Part shown: positions 8,815 to 17,427 of the stretch, piece by piece | Numbering within the stretch: position 1 is the first letter of the stretch | How the letters are laid out: the number at the start of each line of letters is the position of its first letter | From: an uncultured Collinsella sp. | GTDB lineage: Bacteria > Actinomycetota > Coriobacteriia > Coriobacteriales > Coriobacteriaceae | NCBI GenBank assembly: GCA_905207425.1 | Contig: CAJLLB010000014.1 | Coordinates: 1 to 26,598 of the forward strand | Length of the DNA stretch: 26,598 bases | Direction: 5' to 3' | The notes under the pieces: generated by a model | Databases searched by the model: none | Seen by the model: only the letters and a program-made list of their open reading frames with translations | Told to the model about the DNA's origin: nothing | Made by a program: the position numbers and the translations under genes

Positions 8815-9615
8815 ATGGCAGCACGTGCGGACAACGTTTCGCGTGTCGACCATGATGGAGTTACGTTGGTGGAAGGCGCGACATCCGATGTTCGCTTTGC
8901 CTTCACCGAGCGCGCCGGTGGTGTTTCCGAAGATGCGTACTCCTCACTCAATTTGGGCTCGCATGTTGGCGATGACCCCTTTGCTGTTCAAGAAAATCGT
9001 CGTCGCGTGCTCGAGGCTATGGGTGCCGCCGAGTGCGAGCACAACTTGCTCGTTCCCAATCAGGTCCATGGTGACCATATCGTTGCGGTGACCTCGAACG
9101 GCGCCGATGACCTTGAGGACGTCCGCGAGCAGATTGCCGAGGGCTGCGATGCCATCGTCTGTACGGCGCATAACGTACCCGTGCTGCTCTGCTTTGCCGA
9201 CTGCGTTCCCGTGGTGCTGGTGGCCCCCGGCGGATTTGCCGTGGTGCACTCCGGTTGGAAGGGCACGATTGCACGTATTTCCGCCAAGGCGTGCCAGGCG
9301 CTTTGCGATGCTGCCGGTTGCGATGCGAGCGACGTTTCCGCCTATATCGGCCCCCATATCTTGGGTGACGAATATGAGGTATCCCAGGAACTCATGGATC
9401 GCTTTGCCGCCGAGTTCTCTTGCATCGATGCGAATACCTCTCGCATGCTCGATCTTTCCGCTGCCATTCGCGAGGCGCTGGTAGATGTCGGTGTCGACGC
9501 GGATAATATCGTGGATACCCAGCTTTCGACCGTGCGTCAGAACGACCGCTTTTATTCCTACCGTAACGAGGACGGCACCTGTGGGCGCCATGCTGCGATC
9601 GGCGTGATGCTATGA
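8815..9615 (+). CDS. pgeF: Laccase-domain peptidoglycan editing factor / purine nucleoside phosphorylase (YfiH/YlmD)
   Basis: YfiH/YlmD proteins are zinc-dependent enzymes, reported as purine nucleoside phosphorylases and linked to peptidoglycan editing. This 266-residue protein has the expected metal and active-site motifs: QVHG (His85), FADCVPV (Cys130) and VHSGWKGT (His145). The family ending FYSYRNEDGTCGRHAAIG is also present. ATG 8815 has AGGAGG 7 bases upstream, so upstream in-frame codons are discarded. The ylmD-ylmE-sepF-yggT-divIVA order is common in Gram-positive division clusters, but here the next gene is pstS, overlapping by 4 bases (ATGA). That overlap implies co-transcription with the phosphate genes. 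Confidence 0.92.
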   Translation: MAARADNVSRVDHDGVTLVEGATSDVRFAFTERAGGVSEDAYSSLNLGSHVGDDPFAVQENRRRVLEAMGAAECEHNLLVPNQVHGDHIVAVTSNGADDLEDVREQIAEGCDAIVCTAHNVPVLLCFADCVPVVLVAPGGFAVVHSGWKGTIARISAKACQALCDAAGCDASDVSAYIGPHILGDEYEVSQELMDRFAAEFSCIDANTSRMLDLSAAIREALVDVGVDADNIVDTQLSTVRQNDRFYSYRNEDGTCGRHAAIGVML

Positions 9616-10448
9616 GAAAGATCGTATCGGTCCTGAGCGCCGCTGTGCTTACGCTTACGCTGTGCGCCTGTTCTTCGGGATCTTCTAGCTCTTCCATTAC
9701 CGTGGCCGGCTCCACGACCTGCCTTCCTATCGCCGAGATTGCGGCCGAGGGCTTTAAGGAGGAGACCGGCATCGACGTGCTCGTTTCCGGTTTGGGTTCT
9801 TCCGCTGGGATCGAGGCCGTCAGCGCCGGCACGGCCGATATCGCCAGCTCCTCCCGTGGACTCAGTGCCGACGAACAGGATCTGGGCCTGACTCCCATTG
9901 TCATTGCCCACGACGGTATTGCGGTCATCGTGAACGACGACAACCCCGTCGATAACCTCTCGACCGAGCAGCTCCGCGATATCTACGCCGGCAAGATTAC
10001 CAATTGGAAAGAGGTCGGTGGCGAGGACCTGAGGATTCAGGTCATCAACCGAGACGAGGCGTCCGGTACGCGCGAGGCCTTCCGTACCATCGTGATGGAT
10101 GGCACGCCGTTCGATTGCCGCTCGGCCGTTCTTTCGGGTACGGGCCAGGTGCGCGACGTGGTATCTCGTTCGCGTGGGGCCATCGGCTACATTTCGCTGG
10201 GCTTCGTCGATAGCCTCAACGCCAAGACCTCGGTCAAGGCCGTCTCGGTCAATCATGTTGAGGCGTCCGAGAAGACGGTCGCGAGTGGCGGCTATCCCAT
10301 CTCGCGCGACCTTTACTTCTTTGTGAAGGGTGTGCCTTCGCAGCAGGCGCAGGATTACATCGACTATGTGACGTCCGAAAAGATGGACAAGCAGATTCGC
10401 GAGGCGGGCTTTATTCCCGTCACCAACGACGAGAAGGGGAGTGAGTAG
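9612..10448 (+). CDS. pstS: Phosphate ABC transporter substrate-binding lipoprotein PstS
   Basis: PstS captures inorganic phosphate outside the membrane and delivers it to PstCA. The N-terminus is a lipoprotein signal peptide (MRKIVSVLSAAVLTLTL) ending in a lipobox LCAC, with Cys20 the likely lipidated residue. A Ser-rich linker and the phosphate-loop motif AGSTTCLP follow. Family motifs IASSSRGLS, GKITNWKEVGG and RDEASGTREAF are visible. The length of 278 residues is typical for the short Gram-positive form. The ATG overlaps the pgeF stop codon. pstC begins 1 base after the stop. Confidence 0.95.
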   Translation: MRKIVSVLSAAVLTLTLCACSSGSSSSSITVAGSTTCLPIAEIAAEGFKEETGIDVLVSGLGSSAGIEAVSAGTADIASSSRGLSADEQDLGLTPIVIAHDGIAVIVNDDNPVDNLSTEQLRDIYAGKITNWKEVGGEDLRIQVINRDEASGTREAFRTIVMDGTPFDCRSAVLSGTGQVRDVVSRSRGAIGYISLGFVDSLNAKTSVKAVSVNHVEASEKTVASGGYPISRDLYFFVKGVPSQQAQDYIDYVTSEKMDKQIREAGFIPVTNDEKGSE

Positions 10449-10449
10449 C

Positions 10450-11376
10450 ATGGAAGCACAGGAAAACTCCCAGACTGAGCAGAATGTTCAGACGCCCAAG
10501 AAGCGCGAGCTGGCGCTCGTATCGCGCAGTACCTATATCAAGGAGAAGGCGCTGCAGTGGATCTTCTTTGCCTGCGCGTTCTTGGCGGTCGTTACCGTCA
10601 TCCTGATTTTTGTCTTTACCACGTACTCGGCGCTGCCCGTCTTTACTGACATCGGTCTGGCTGACTTCTTTAGCTTTACGTGGGCGCCCTCTGAGGGCCA
10701 CTACGGCATCATGTCGCTGCTTGCCGGCTCAGGTCTGGTGACCGTCGGTGCGCTCGCCATGGGCGTGCCGCTAGGTGTGGGCACGGCCGTGTACCTGGTC
10801 GAGATCGCCGGCAAGCGCGTGCGCAAGCTCATCAGCCCTGCCGTCGACCTGCTGGCCGGCATCCCTTCTATCATCTACGGCTTTTTCGGCATGATCATCA
10901 TCCGCCCGTTTATCGCACAACTGACCGGCGGCCTTGGTTTTGGTGCGCTGACGGCGTGGTTTGTGCTCGCCATCATGATCGTCCCTACCATCACCACGCT
11001 CACCATCGATGCTCTCAATTCCATTCCCATGGGCATTCGCGAGGCATCGTATGCCATGGGCGCCACAAAGTGGCAGACCATCTATAAGGTCGTGCTACCT
11101 GCCGCGAAGCTGGGTATCGTTGATGCCATCGTGCTGGGTATGGGCCGTGCCATCGGCGAGACCATGGCCGTGCTCATGGTCGTAGGTAACGCCCCGGTTA
11201 TTCCCGACAGCATTGCGAGCCCCATCTCGACGCTCACGAGCCAGATTGCGCTCGACATGAGCTATTCCTCGGGTCTGCACCGCTCGGCGCTGTTCGGCAT
11301 GGGTGTGGTCCTGTTTATCATCTCCGCCACGCTGGTGGGTATCGTTCGTCTGATTTCCAAGAAGAAGAGGGGGTAG
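10450..11376 (+). CDS. pstC: Phosphate ABC transporter permease PstC
   Basis: PstC is one of the two membrane subunits of the high-affinity phosphate importer. A polar N-terminus of about 35 residues is followed by about six membrane helices. The permease coupling (EAA) region reads GIREASYAMGATKWQTIYKVVLP, with GRAIGETMAVLMVVGN after it, as in PstC proteins. ATG 10450 is preceded by AAGGGGAG at 8-base spacing; a GTG at 10441 overlaps that site and is rejected. Length is 308 residues. pstA starts 3 bases after the stop. Confidence 0.95.
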   Translation: MEAQENSQTEQNVQTPKKRELALVSRSTYIKEKALQWIFFACAFLAVVTVILIFVFTTYSALPVFTDIGLADFFSFTWAPSEGHYGIMSLLAGSGLVTVGALAMGVPLGVGTAVYLVEIAGKRVRKLISPAVDLLAGIPSIIYGFFGMIIIRPFIAQLTGGLGFGALTAWFVLAIMIVPTITTLTIDALNSIPMGIREASYAMGATKWQTIYKVVLPAAKLGIVDAIVLGMGRAIGETMAVLMVVGNAPVIPDSIASPISTLTSQIALDMSYSSGLHRSALFGMGVVLFIISATLVGIVRLISKKKRG

Positions 11377-11379
11377 GCT

Positions 11380-12285
11380 ATGTCCGATTCCGTTGACACG
11401 ACGGTCGATACGACCTCGTCGCGCGAGCGCATCAAGCGTGCCCTTTCCCACGGCAAGAAGGGCCGCATCAACAAGGACCTGTCCAACAAGATCATGCTTG
11501 GCGTGTTTCGTGCCGCTGCCTACATCACCACGCTGGTGCTGGTCGCTATCATCGCCTACGTGGTCATCAACGGCCTGCCACACATCTCGCTCGACTTTAT
11601 CTTCGGTTGGCCCCAGGGCGTCAACGCCGAGGGCGGAATTTGGCCCACGATCGTCTCGACCGTCTACGTGACGGCGCTCGCCATGCTTATCTGCACGCCG
11701 ATCGCTGTGCTGGCAGCCGTCTATCTGGCCGAGTACGCCAAGCAGGGCAAGGTCGTCGAGCTCATTCGCTACGCTGCTGACGCTTTGGCCTCGGTGCCCT
11801 CCATCGTTATGGGCCTGTTTGGCTACGCCTTGTTTGTCGAGGCTATGGGCCTGGGCCTTTCGATGGTCTCGGCCGCTCTGGCGCTCGCGCTCTTGATGCT
11901 TCCCATCGTCATGCGCACCACCGAAGAAGCCATTCGCGCCGTTCCGCGCTATATCCGTTGGGGCGCGTACGGCCTGGGCGCTACCAAGTGGCAGGTCGTC
12001 TCCAAGATCGTGCTTCCTTCGGCCTTTGGCCGCATTGCCACGGGCATCGTCCTTGCCATCGGCCGTGCCATCGGCGAGACCGCCGTGGTGCTCTACACCA
12101 TGGGCCAGGCCATCAATCTACCTATTTCGCCGCTCGATTCCGGTCGTCCCATGACCGTTCACCTGTACCTGCTTGCCAACGACGGCATCAACATGAACGC
12201 AGCCTACGGCACCGCGCTCTTGCTGATGGTGATCATTTTGGCCTTCAACCTGTTTGCGCGCTTCCTGTCGCGCAAGCGTCGCTAG
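11380..12285 (+). CDS. pstA: Phosphate ABC transporter permease PstA
   Basis: PstA pairs with PstC to form the phosphate channel. It has an N-terminal cytoplasmic stretch of about 40 polar residues, six predicted membrane helices, the ADALASVPSIVMGLFGYALF block, and the EAA-type coupling loop GAYGLGATKWQVVSKIVLP, then GRAIGETAVVLYTMG. Length is 301 residues. The start is supported by a G-rich ribosome site at the end of pstC. pstB follows after 12 bases. Distinguishing PstA from PstC rests on order and these motifs. Confidence 0.95.
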   Translation: MSDSVDTTVDTTSSRERIKRALSHGKKGRINKDLSNKIMLGVFRAAAYITTLVLVAIIAYVVINGLPHISLDFIFGWPQGVNAEGGIWPTIVSTVYVTALAMLICTPIAVLAAVYLAEYAKQGKVVELIRYAADALASVPSIVMGLFGYALFVEAMGLGLSMVSAALALALLMLPIVMRTTEEAIRAVPRYIRWGAYGLGATKWQVVSKIVLPSAFGRIATGIVLAIGRAIGETAVVLYTMGQAINLPISPLDSGRPMTVHLYLLANDGINMNAAYGTALLLMVIILAFNLFARFLSRKRR

Positions 12286-12297
12286 TTAAGGAGTCCC

Positions 12298-13099
<802 letters not shown>

Positions 13100-13101
<2 letters not shown>

Positions 13102-13173
13102 TCGGTGCGACTAGTCCCAAGCCGATCGGATCTGGTCCGGTGCGTATTCACTGTGCGGGCGGCATGACCGCAC
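13100..13173 (+). other. pstB-phoU spacer with two hairpins
   Basis: GATCGG (13100-13105) pairs with CCGATC (13122-13127) and GTGCGG (13153-13158) pairs with CCGCAC (13168-13173). Neither has a T-run, so they are not typical terminators. They may set a lower level of phoU mRNA or protect the upstream transcript. Confidence 0.35.
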
Positions 13174-13193
13174 CCAACTGATTGGAGTGAACC

Positions 13194-14051
13194 ATGCGCA
13201 AACTGTTTTCCCGTCAGCTCATCGAGGCCCGTCACGAGATGCTGAGCATCTACGAGGCCGTCGATCTGGCCCTCCACGATGCCGTGAAGGCCTATGTGAC
13301 CGACGACCGCAAGCTCGCCACCAAGACCAAGAAGCGTACGCTTTCGATTGACGCACGCTGCGCCAACCTGGAGGCCGTCTGCTACAACCTGATTGCCACG
13401 CAGTCACCGGTCGCCTCCGACTTCCGCTTGCTGCAGACGATCATCTACGTCGACTTTAACCTGCAGCGCATGACCGATAAGGTTCGCCAGATTTGCCGCG
13501 CCACGCGTCATATGATCAAGGCCGACATCTCGCTGCCCAAGGAGCTTGTCGGCACGGTCGAGGCCGAGGCTGAGGCCGTCTACCAGGTGCTGGGCTCTTC
13601 GCTTTCTGCGCTCGTCACCAACGACATGTCCATCATCTGCAACTTGGCCGTCGAGGACGAGCCAGTGCACGCCGCCTACGAGAAGTTCTTCCGCACCTTT
13701 AACCGCATGGACACGGGCGATTTTATGGACGACGACAGCAACTATGACGACCTGCGCCGCGCCATCATGGTATCGCGCTATCTCGATCGCATCGCCTCGA
13801 TTTCCATCGATGCCGCCTGCCGTCTGACCTTCCTGTTGACCGGACAGCGTATGACTGCCGGTGATATCGCCTGCACTGATGAGGATGAGCTCGAGAGCAT
13901 GCGCGTGCCTTCGGGCGAGGGTGTTATCATGAGGCCCGCCGTCGATGCACGCTACGTTGCCAAGGTGCCCGTTAACGAGGTCAGCGAGGGTCTTCGCTAC
14001 CTGCTCGATCATCTTGAGGATGAGGACGATGGCGAGGACGACGAGGAGTAA
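13194..14051 (+). CDS. phoU: Phosphate signalling protein PhoU with acidic C-terminal extension
   Basis: PhoU is a cytoplasmic helical protein that couples the Pst transporter to the PhoR/PhoB-type sensor system. The first 218 residues show two three-helix repeats with PhoU-type blocks (CYNLIATQSPVASDFRLLQ, IIYVDFNLQRMTDKVRQI, and VSRYLDRIASISIDAACRL). Residues 219-285 are an extra tail of 67 residues ending in an Asp/Glu-rich stretch; typical PhoU proteins stop near residue 220. ATG 13194 has TTGGAGTG upstream. No phoR or phoB is in the window. A hairpin follows the stop. Confidence 0.93.
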   Translation: MRKLFSRQLIEARHEMLSIYEAVDLALHDAVKAYVTDDRKLATKTKKRTLSIDARCANLEAVCYNLIATQSPVASDFRLLQTIIYVDFNLQRMTDKVRQICRATRHMIKADISLPKELVGTVEAEAEAVYQVLGSSLSALVTNDMSIICNLAVEDEPVHAAYEKFFRTFNRMDTGDFMDDDSNYDDLRRAIMVSRYLDRIASISIDAACRLTFLLTGQRMTAGDIACTDEDELESMRVPSGEGVIMRPAVDARYVAKVPVNEVSEGLRYLLDHLEDEDDGEDDEE

Positions 14052-14088
14052 GTAACCCCGTTCGTCGAAAGATTGTAAATACCTAAGT

Positions 14089-14127
14089 GAGCGCGGCCTT
14101 GCACATGCGGGGCCGCGCTCTTGCGTT
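14089..14127 (+). terminator. Probable terminator after phoU
   Basis: A perfect 10-base stem, GAGCGCGGCC (14089-14098) with GGCCGCGCTC (14111-14120), has a 12-base loop and is followed by TTGCGTT. The tail is only moderately T-rich. It would separate the phosphate genes from ylmE. Confidence 0.6.
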
Positions 14128-14170
14128 AGCATGGGACTACTTGTTTGGCTGTCAGCGGAGGCGATTGGCA

Positions 14171-14908
14171 ATGGATAACTATTTGGACTTGATGCGCGCT
14201 CGCCGCGAGCAGATTCTGGAACGTTTTTATGCGGCGCTCGATCGCGCGGGCCGTCCCCACGACGCCGCGCGCCTCATTGCCGTGTCCAAGACCGTTGGTG
14301 TCGATGAGACCGTTGCCGCCATCCAGGCGGGGTATCGCCATTTTGCCGAGAATCGCCCGCAGGAGCTGGTTCGCAAGCTCACAGGTTTGGCGGAGCATCC
14401 GGAGCTGCCCGAGGTGCGCTTCGATATGATCGGCAACCTGCAGACCAATAAGATCAATGCGGTGCTGGGCTCAGCCGAGCTGATTCACTCGGTGGGTTCG
14501 CTGCATCTGGCGCAGGCGATCTCGAGCCGTGCTGCCCGCAAGATTGAGGCAGGCGAACTCGCCGGCCCCCAGCGTGTGCTCATTGAGGTCAATGTGAGTG
14601 GTGAGGAGTCGAAGGGAGGCTTTTCGCCCGATGAGATTCGCGCCGCCGCGGGTGAGCTTGCGGAACTTGAGGGAATTTGCGTACAGGGGCTTATGACTAT
14701 GGCGCCCCGGGGGAATAAGGATGTGGCACGCCGCACCTTTGCGGGGCTTCGTGAGCTGAGGGATGAGCTGGAGGCGGCGCATCCCGATTTGAACCTGCCT
14801 GAGCTTTCCTGCGGCATGAGCGAAGACTTTGAGCCTGCCCTTGAGGAGGGCTCTACGCTCGTTCGCCTGGGCAGGGTAGTATTTAGCCCGGAGTTTGCAG
14901 TAAAATAA
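14171..14908 (+). CDS. ylmE: YggS/YlmE family PLP homeostasis protein
   Basis: YggS-type proteins bind pyridoxal phosphate and keep its level balanced; no enzyme activity is established. The 245-residue protein has the PLP lysine in LIAVSKT (Lys40), HFAENRPQEL, MIGNLQTNK, HSVGSLHLA, IEVNVSGEESKGGF, GLMTMAPRG and the phosphate-binding end LSCGMSEDFEPALEEGSTLVRLG. ATG 14171 has GGAGG 9 bases upstream; a longer open frame beginning in the terminator region is rejected. It resumes the ylmD-ylmE-sepF division cluster after the phosphate genes. sepF begins 60 bases after the stop. Confidence 0.94.
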   Translation: MDNYLDLMRARREQILERFYAALDRAGRPHDAARLIAVSKTVGVDETVAAIQAGYRHFAENRPQELVRKLTGLAEHPELPEVRFDMIGNLQTNKINAVLGSAELIHSVGSLHLAQAISSRAARKIEAGELAGPQRVLIEVNVSGEESKGGFSPDEIRAAAGELAELEGICVQGLMTMAPRGNKDVARRTFAGLRELRDELEAAHPDLNLPELSCGMSEDFEPALEEGSTLVRLGRVVFSPEFAVK

Positions 14909-14968
14909 GGCTCTGAAGTGCGCACTGATTATCGGGGCGCCTGCACTAAACCGCGAGAGGACACAACC

Positions 14969-15691
14969 ATGGGCTTCCTTGACGAGATTAAAAATAAGAT
15001 GCACCTGGGCGGCCAGCAGGGTTACGACCAGGGTTATGGCCAGGACGACGACTACGGCTACGATGATGGCTATGACGATGGCTATCAGGGCAACGGCTAC
15101 AGCGGTGCTTCGGGCGAGGGCTTCTACACCCAAGACGAGCCGAGCAACGGCCTGCTTGGTCAGACGCGCCGTGGTGAAGCTGAGTCGGTTGCCGTGTATA
15201 CACGCTCCGGGCAGCTGGTCGGCGATGACTCCCGCCATGCCACGACGTATAACCCGCCTTCGCGCTCGCAGGACAGTGTTGCGAGCGGTTATCGTCCTGG
15301 TGCCTATGACACGCCGTCGAGCTACGCCGAGAACACCCGCGCCCGTGCCGCCGCTGCGCCTGCGCCTGCACCGAGCGATGCCTCGGCCTATGCGAGCAAT
15401 ATCATCAACGCCACACCGCAGCTGCCGGCCTATGTCCTGCGCCCCGAGAGCTATGACGACGTGGAGACCGTGGTGCGCCGCGTTCGCACCAAGCAGCCTG
15501 TCGCACTGATTTTTGTGGGCGTACGCACCGAAGTTGCCAAGCGCGTCTTGGACTTCTCTTACGGCTTTGCCTGCGGTCTGGGTGCCACGGTCAAGGAGGT
15601 GGGCGACCGCGTGTTCATGGTGCTGCCCGCCGGTTGCGAGGTCAAAGATTCCGATCTCAAGAAGCTTCGTGCCGACGGCTACCTTAAGTAA
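14969..15691 (+). CDS. sepF: Cell division protein SepF
   Basis: SepF binds membranes and the C-terminal peptide of FtsZ, helping tether the ring. The first 13 residues (MGFLDEIKNKMHL) look like the amphipathic membrane helix. A low-complexity segment rich in Gly, Tyr, Asp and Gln follows (about residues 14-50), then a long Ser/Ala/Pro linker. The conserved SepF domain (DUF552) occupies residues 156-240, with VLRPESYDDVETVVRRV and a GLGATVKEVGDRVFMVLP core. Length is 240 residues. ATG 14969 has GAGAGG 8 bases upstream. The stop TAA is in the same frame as yggT and seven codons before it. With ftsA absent, SepF is probably the main FtsZ anchor. Confidence 0.94.
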   Translation: MGFLDEIKNKMHLGGQQGYDQGYGQDDDYGYDDGYDDGYQGNGYSGASGEGFYTQDEPSNGLLGQTRRGEAESVAVYTRSGQLVGDDSRHATTYNPPSRSQDSVASGYRPGAYDTPSSYAENTRARAAAAPAPAPSDASAYASNIINATPQLPAYVLRPESYDDVETVVRRVRTKQPVALIFVGVRTEVAKRVLDFSYGFACGLGATVKEVGDRVFMVLPAGCEVKDSDLKKLRADGYLK

Positions 15692-15712
15692 AGACAAGAC
15701 GAGGAGATTCCC

Positions 15713-15994
15713 ATCAACATCTACACTATCGTCCAGCTGGTCAATACGCTGTTCAACTTCTATTCCACGCTCATTGTCGTCTACTGCTTTATGACGTGGA
15801 TTCCCATGAAGCAGGGTGGTTTGCTTCAGGATATTGCCGCGGTGCTTGATAGCGTGTGCGGTCCGTGGCTCAACCTGTTCCGTCGTTTCATCCCGCCGAT
15901 GGGCGGTATCGATTTTTCGCCGGTCGTTGCGATTATTGCGTTGCAGTTGGTGCAGAGGCTGGTTCTGCAGCTTCTTATAGGTATACTCGTGTAG
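15713..15994 (+). CDS. yggT: YggT family membrane protein, probable ATC start codon
   Basis: YggT proteins are small membrane proteins in sepF/divIVA clusters; their role is unclear, and some have been linked to osmotic or division phenotypes. The product is about 93 residues with two hydrophobic segments. The first is IVQLVNTLFNFYSTLIVVYCF before the family motif MTWIP; the second ends the protein (VVAIIALQLVQRLVLQLLIGIL). Between them is the conserved LFRRFIPPMGGIDFSPVVA. The first ATG in frame (15791) would cut off the first helix. No ATG, GTG or TTG lies between the sepF stop and that point. GAGGAG at 15701-15706 sits 6 bases before ATC 15713, so ATC is the best start. A sequencing error at that codon is the alternative. 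Confidence 0.8.
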   Translation: MNIYTIVQLVNTLFNFYSTLIVVYCFMTWIPMKQGGLLQDIAAVLDSVCGPWLNLFRRFIPPMGGIDFSPVVAIIALQLVQRLVLQLLIGILV

Positions 15995-16055
15995 AACTGT
16001 CTTAGTAACTTACGTCGGGCGTGTAGCGCCGAGGCGATGAAAAAGGAGACTTGTT

Positions 16056-16730
16056 ATGGCTATTACCCCTGCAGACATCCAGGCTCAGACTTTCTCTGAG
16101 GCCAAGCGTGGCTACGATCCTGCTGAGGTCGACGTCTTCTTGGAGACGCTGTCCTCTGAGGTTGACGCTATGCTCGCTAAGATCGTCGACCTTAAGGGTC
16201 GTCTGACTGCTACCGAGCAGCAGCTTGCCGATGCGCAGGCTCAGCTTGCCCAGGCTCAGGATGCCCCCGCCCAGGCCGTTCCTGCCACCCCCGTGGCTGC
16301 TCCCGCCCCTGACTTCTCCGCTCAGGAGCGCCAGATTTCCGCTGCCCTGATCGCTGCCCAGCAGACCGCTGAGACCATCGTCAACGATGCCAATGAGAAC
16401 GCTGAGCGTATTCGCAACGAGGCTGACGCCAAGGCCCGCGAGGTTATCCGCCAGGCTCTGACCGAAAAGCAGGCTGAGCTCGAGGAGATCGATCGTCTCA
16501 AGGCTTCCCGTGAGGAGTTCAAGGCCGAGTATCTCAAGCTCATCCAGCACTTCATGGACGATGCCCAGAACTCCTTCCCGGCCGACCTCATGGCCTCCAC
16601 GCCGGTCGGTTCTGCCGCTTCTCCTGCGGTGACTGTTCCCGCCGAGCCGCTGCCCGTCGCTGACCCGGTTGTCCCCGTGGCCGATCCCTTCGCCCCGATC
16701 GACAACTTCGCTGCCGACGACCTGGACTAA
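16056..16730 (+). CDS. divIVA: DivIVA domain protein
   Basis: DivIVA marks negatively curved membrane at poles and septa and recruits wall-growth or division factors in Gram-positive bacteria. The N-terminal domain (residues 1-60) begins MAITPADIQAQTFSEAKRGYDPAEVDVFLE, the standard DivIVA start. A coiled coil runs to about residue 75, an Ala/Pro linker separates it from a second coiled coil (about 85-170), and the C-terminus is Pro/Val/Asp-rich. Length is 224 residues. AAGGAG lies upstream of ATG 16056. It ends the cluster and is followed by a strong terminator. The 61 bases before it hold no clear promoter. Confidence 0.93.
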   Translation: MAITPADIQAQTFSEAKRGYDPAEVDVFLETLSSEVDAMLAKIVDLKGRLTATEQQLADAQAQLAQAQDAPAQAVPATPVAAPAPDFSAQERQISAALIAAQQTAETIVNDANENAERIRNEADAKAREVIRQALTEKQAELEEIDRLKASREEFKAEYLKLIQHFMDDAQNSFPADLMASTPVGSAASPAVTVPAEPLPVADPVVPVADPFAPIDNFAADDLD

Positions 16731-16756
16731 CATTCGGCCTACAATTTAGTGCCTAG

Positions 16757-16786
16757 AAAGGACCCGCAGCTTGCGGGTCCTTTTTT
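16757..16786 (+). terminator. Rho-independent terminator after divIVA
   Basis: GGACCCGC (16760-16767) pairs perfectly with GCGGGTCC (16773-16780) around AGCTT and is followed by six T; flanking AAA and TTT extend the stem. Confidence 0.93.
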
Positions 16787-16811
16787 ATGACTGTACCGGG
16801 GCGCGCAACAT

Positions 16812-16849
16812 AAAAAACCGAGCCCTGCACATAGTGGCGCAGAACTCGG
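16812..16849 (-). terminator. Terminator of the nitroreductase gene
   Basis: Read on the - strand, CCGAG and CTCGG (arms at 16845-16849 and 16818-16822) close an imperfect hairpin with inner GCGC/GTGC pairs, followed by TTTTTTA. It lies 48 bases past the nitroreductase stop and faces the divIVA terminator. Confidence 0.75.
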
Positions 16850-16896
16850 CGAACCGGTGAGCGGTCAAGGATAGGTTTTAGGGCATGTCCCAAAAT

Positions 16897-17427
16897 CTAC
16901 TTGAGGAGGAAGTCGGAGAGGGGAATGGTACGGGCCTCGCGATGCTCGGAATCGGCGATGTGGTCGGCAGGATATCCGCAGACGAGCATGTGATAGGGAT
17001 AGACGCCCTTGGGCAGGTTGAACTGCTCCTGTGCCACCTCGGGCTTAAAATGGCATACCCAACACGTTCCCAGGCCCTGCTCGGTGGCCTCCATCATCAT
17101 CTGATCGCACACTATGGACGTATCGATTTCACTGGAATTCATCTGGTCATACGGGCGCACCCAAGCGTCTTCGGTAACGCTACAAATAAGGAAGATGAGC
17201 GGAGCGCCAAAGATAGATCCATCACGAGCAAACCGAGGCTGACAAGCAGCAGCCTTCTCCAGAAGCTCAGGCGTATCCAGCACCATCACACGAGAAGGAT
17301 GATTATTACAAGCAGAAGGAGCAATCCGCCCAGCCTCAACAATGGCATCCACCACAGCCTGCTCCACAGCCCGATCTTCAAACTCACGACAAGAATACCG
17401 ACCACGAGCCAGATCCAAATAAGACAT
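16897..17427 (-). CDS. Nitroreductase family flavoprotein
   Basis: Nitroreductase-fold proteins bind FMN and reduce nitro compounds, quinones or related substrates with NAD(P)H; the true substrate here is unknown. The N-terminal family motif ARGRYSCREF is followed by IVEAGRIAPSACNNHPSRVMVL, the FMN-contact region. The C-terminal half has MMMEATEQGLGTCWVCHF and the ending MLVCGYPAD. Length is 176 residues, on the short side. ATG 17427 has GGAGGG 6 bases upstream. A longer frame from 17493 would add a hydrophobic stretch but lacks a good ribosome site. The first 69 codons end almost only in T or G, unlike the second half and the neighbours. It is probably transcribed alone, between two terminator-like structures. 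Confidence 0.85.
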   Translation of the reverse strand: MSYLDLARGRYSCREFEDRAVEQAVVDAIVEAGRIAPSACNNHPSRVMVLDTPELLEKAAACQPRFARDGSIFGAPLIFLICSVTEDAWVRPYDQMNSSEIDTSIVCDQMMMEATEQGLGTCWVCHFKPEVAQEQFNLPKGVYPYHMLVCGYPADHIADSEHREARTIPLSDFLLK

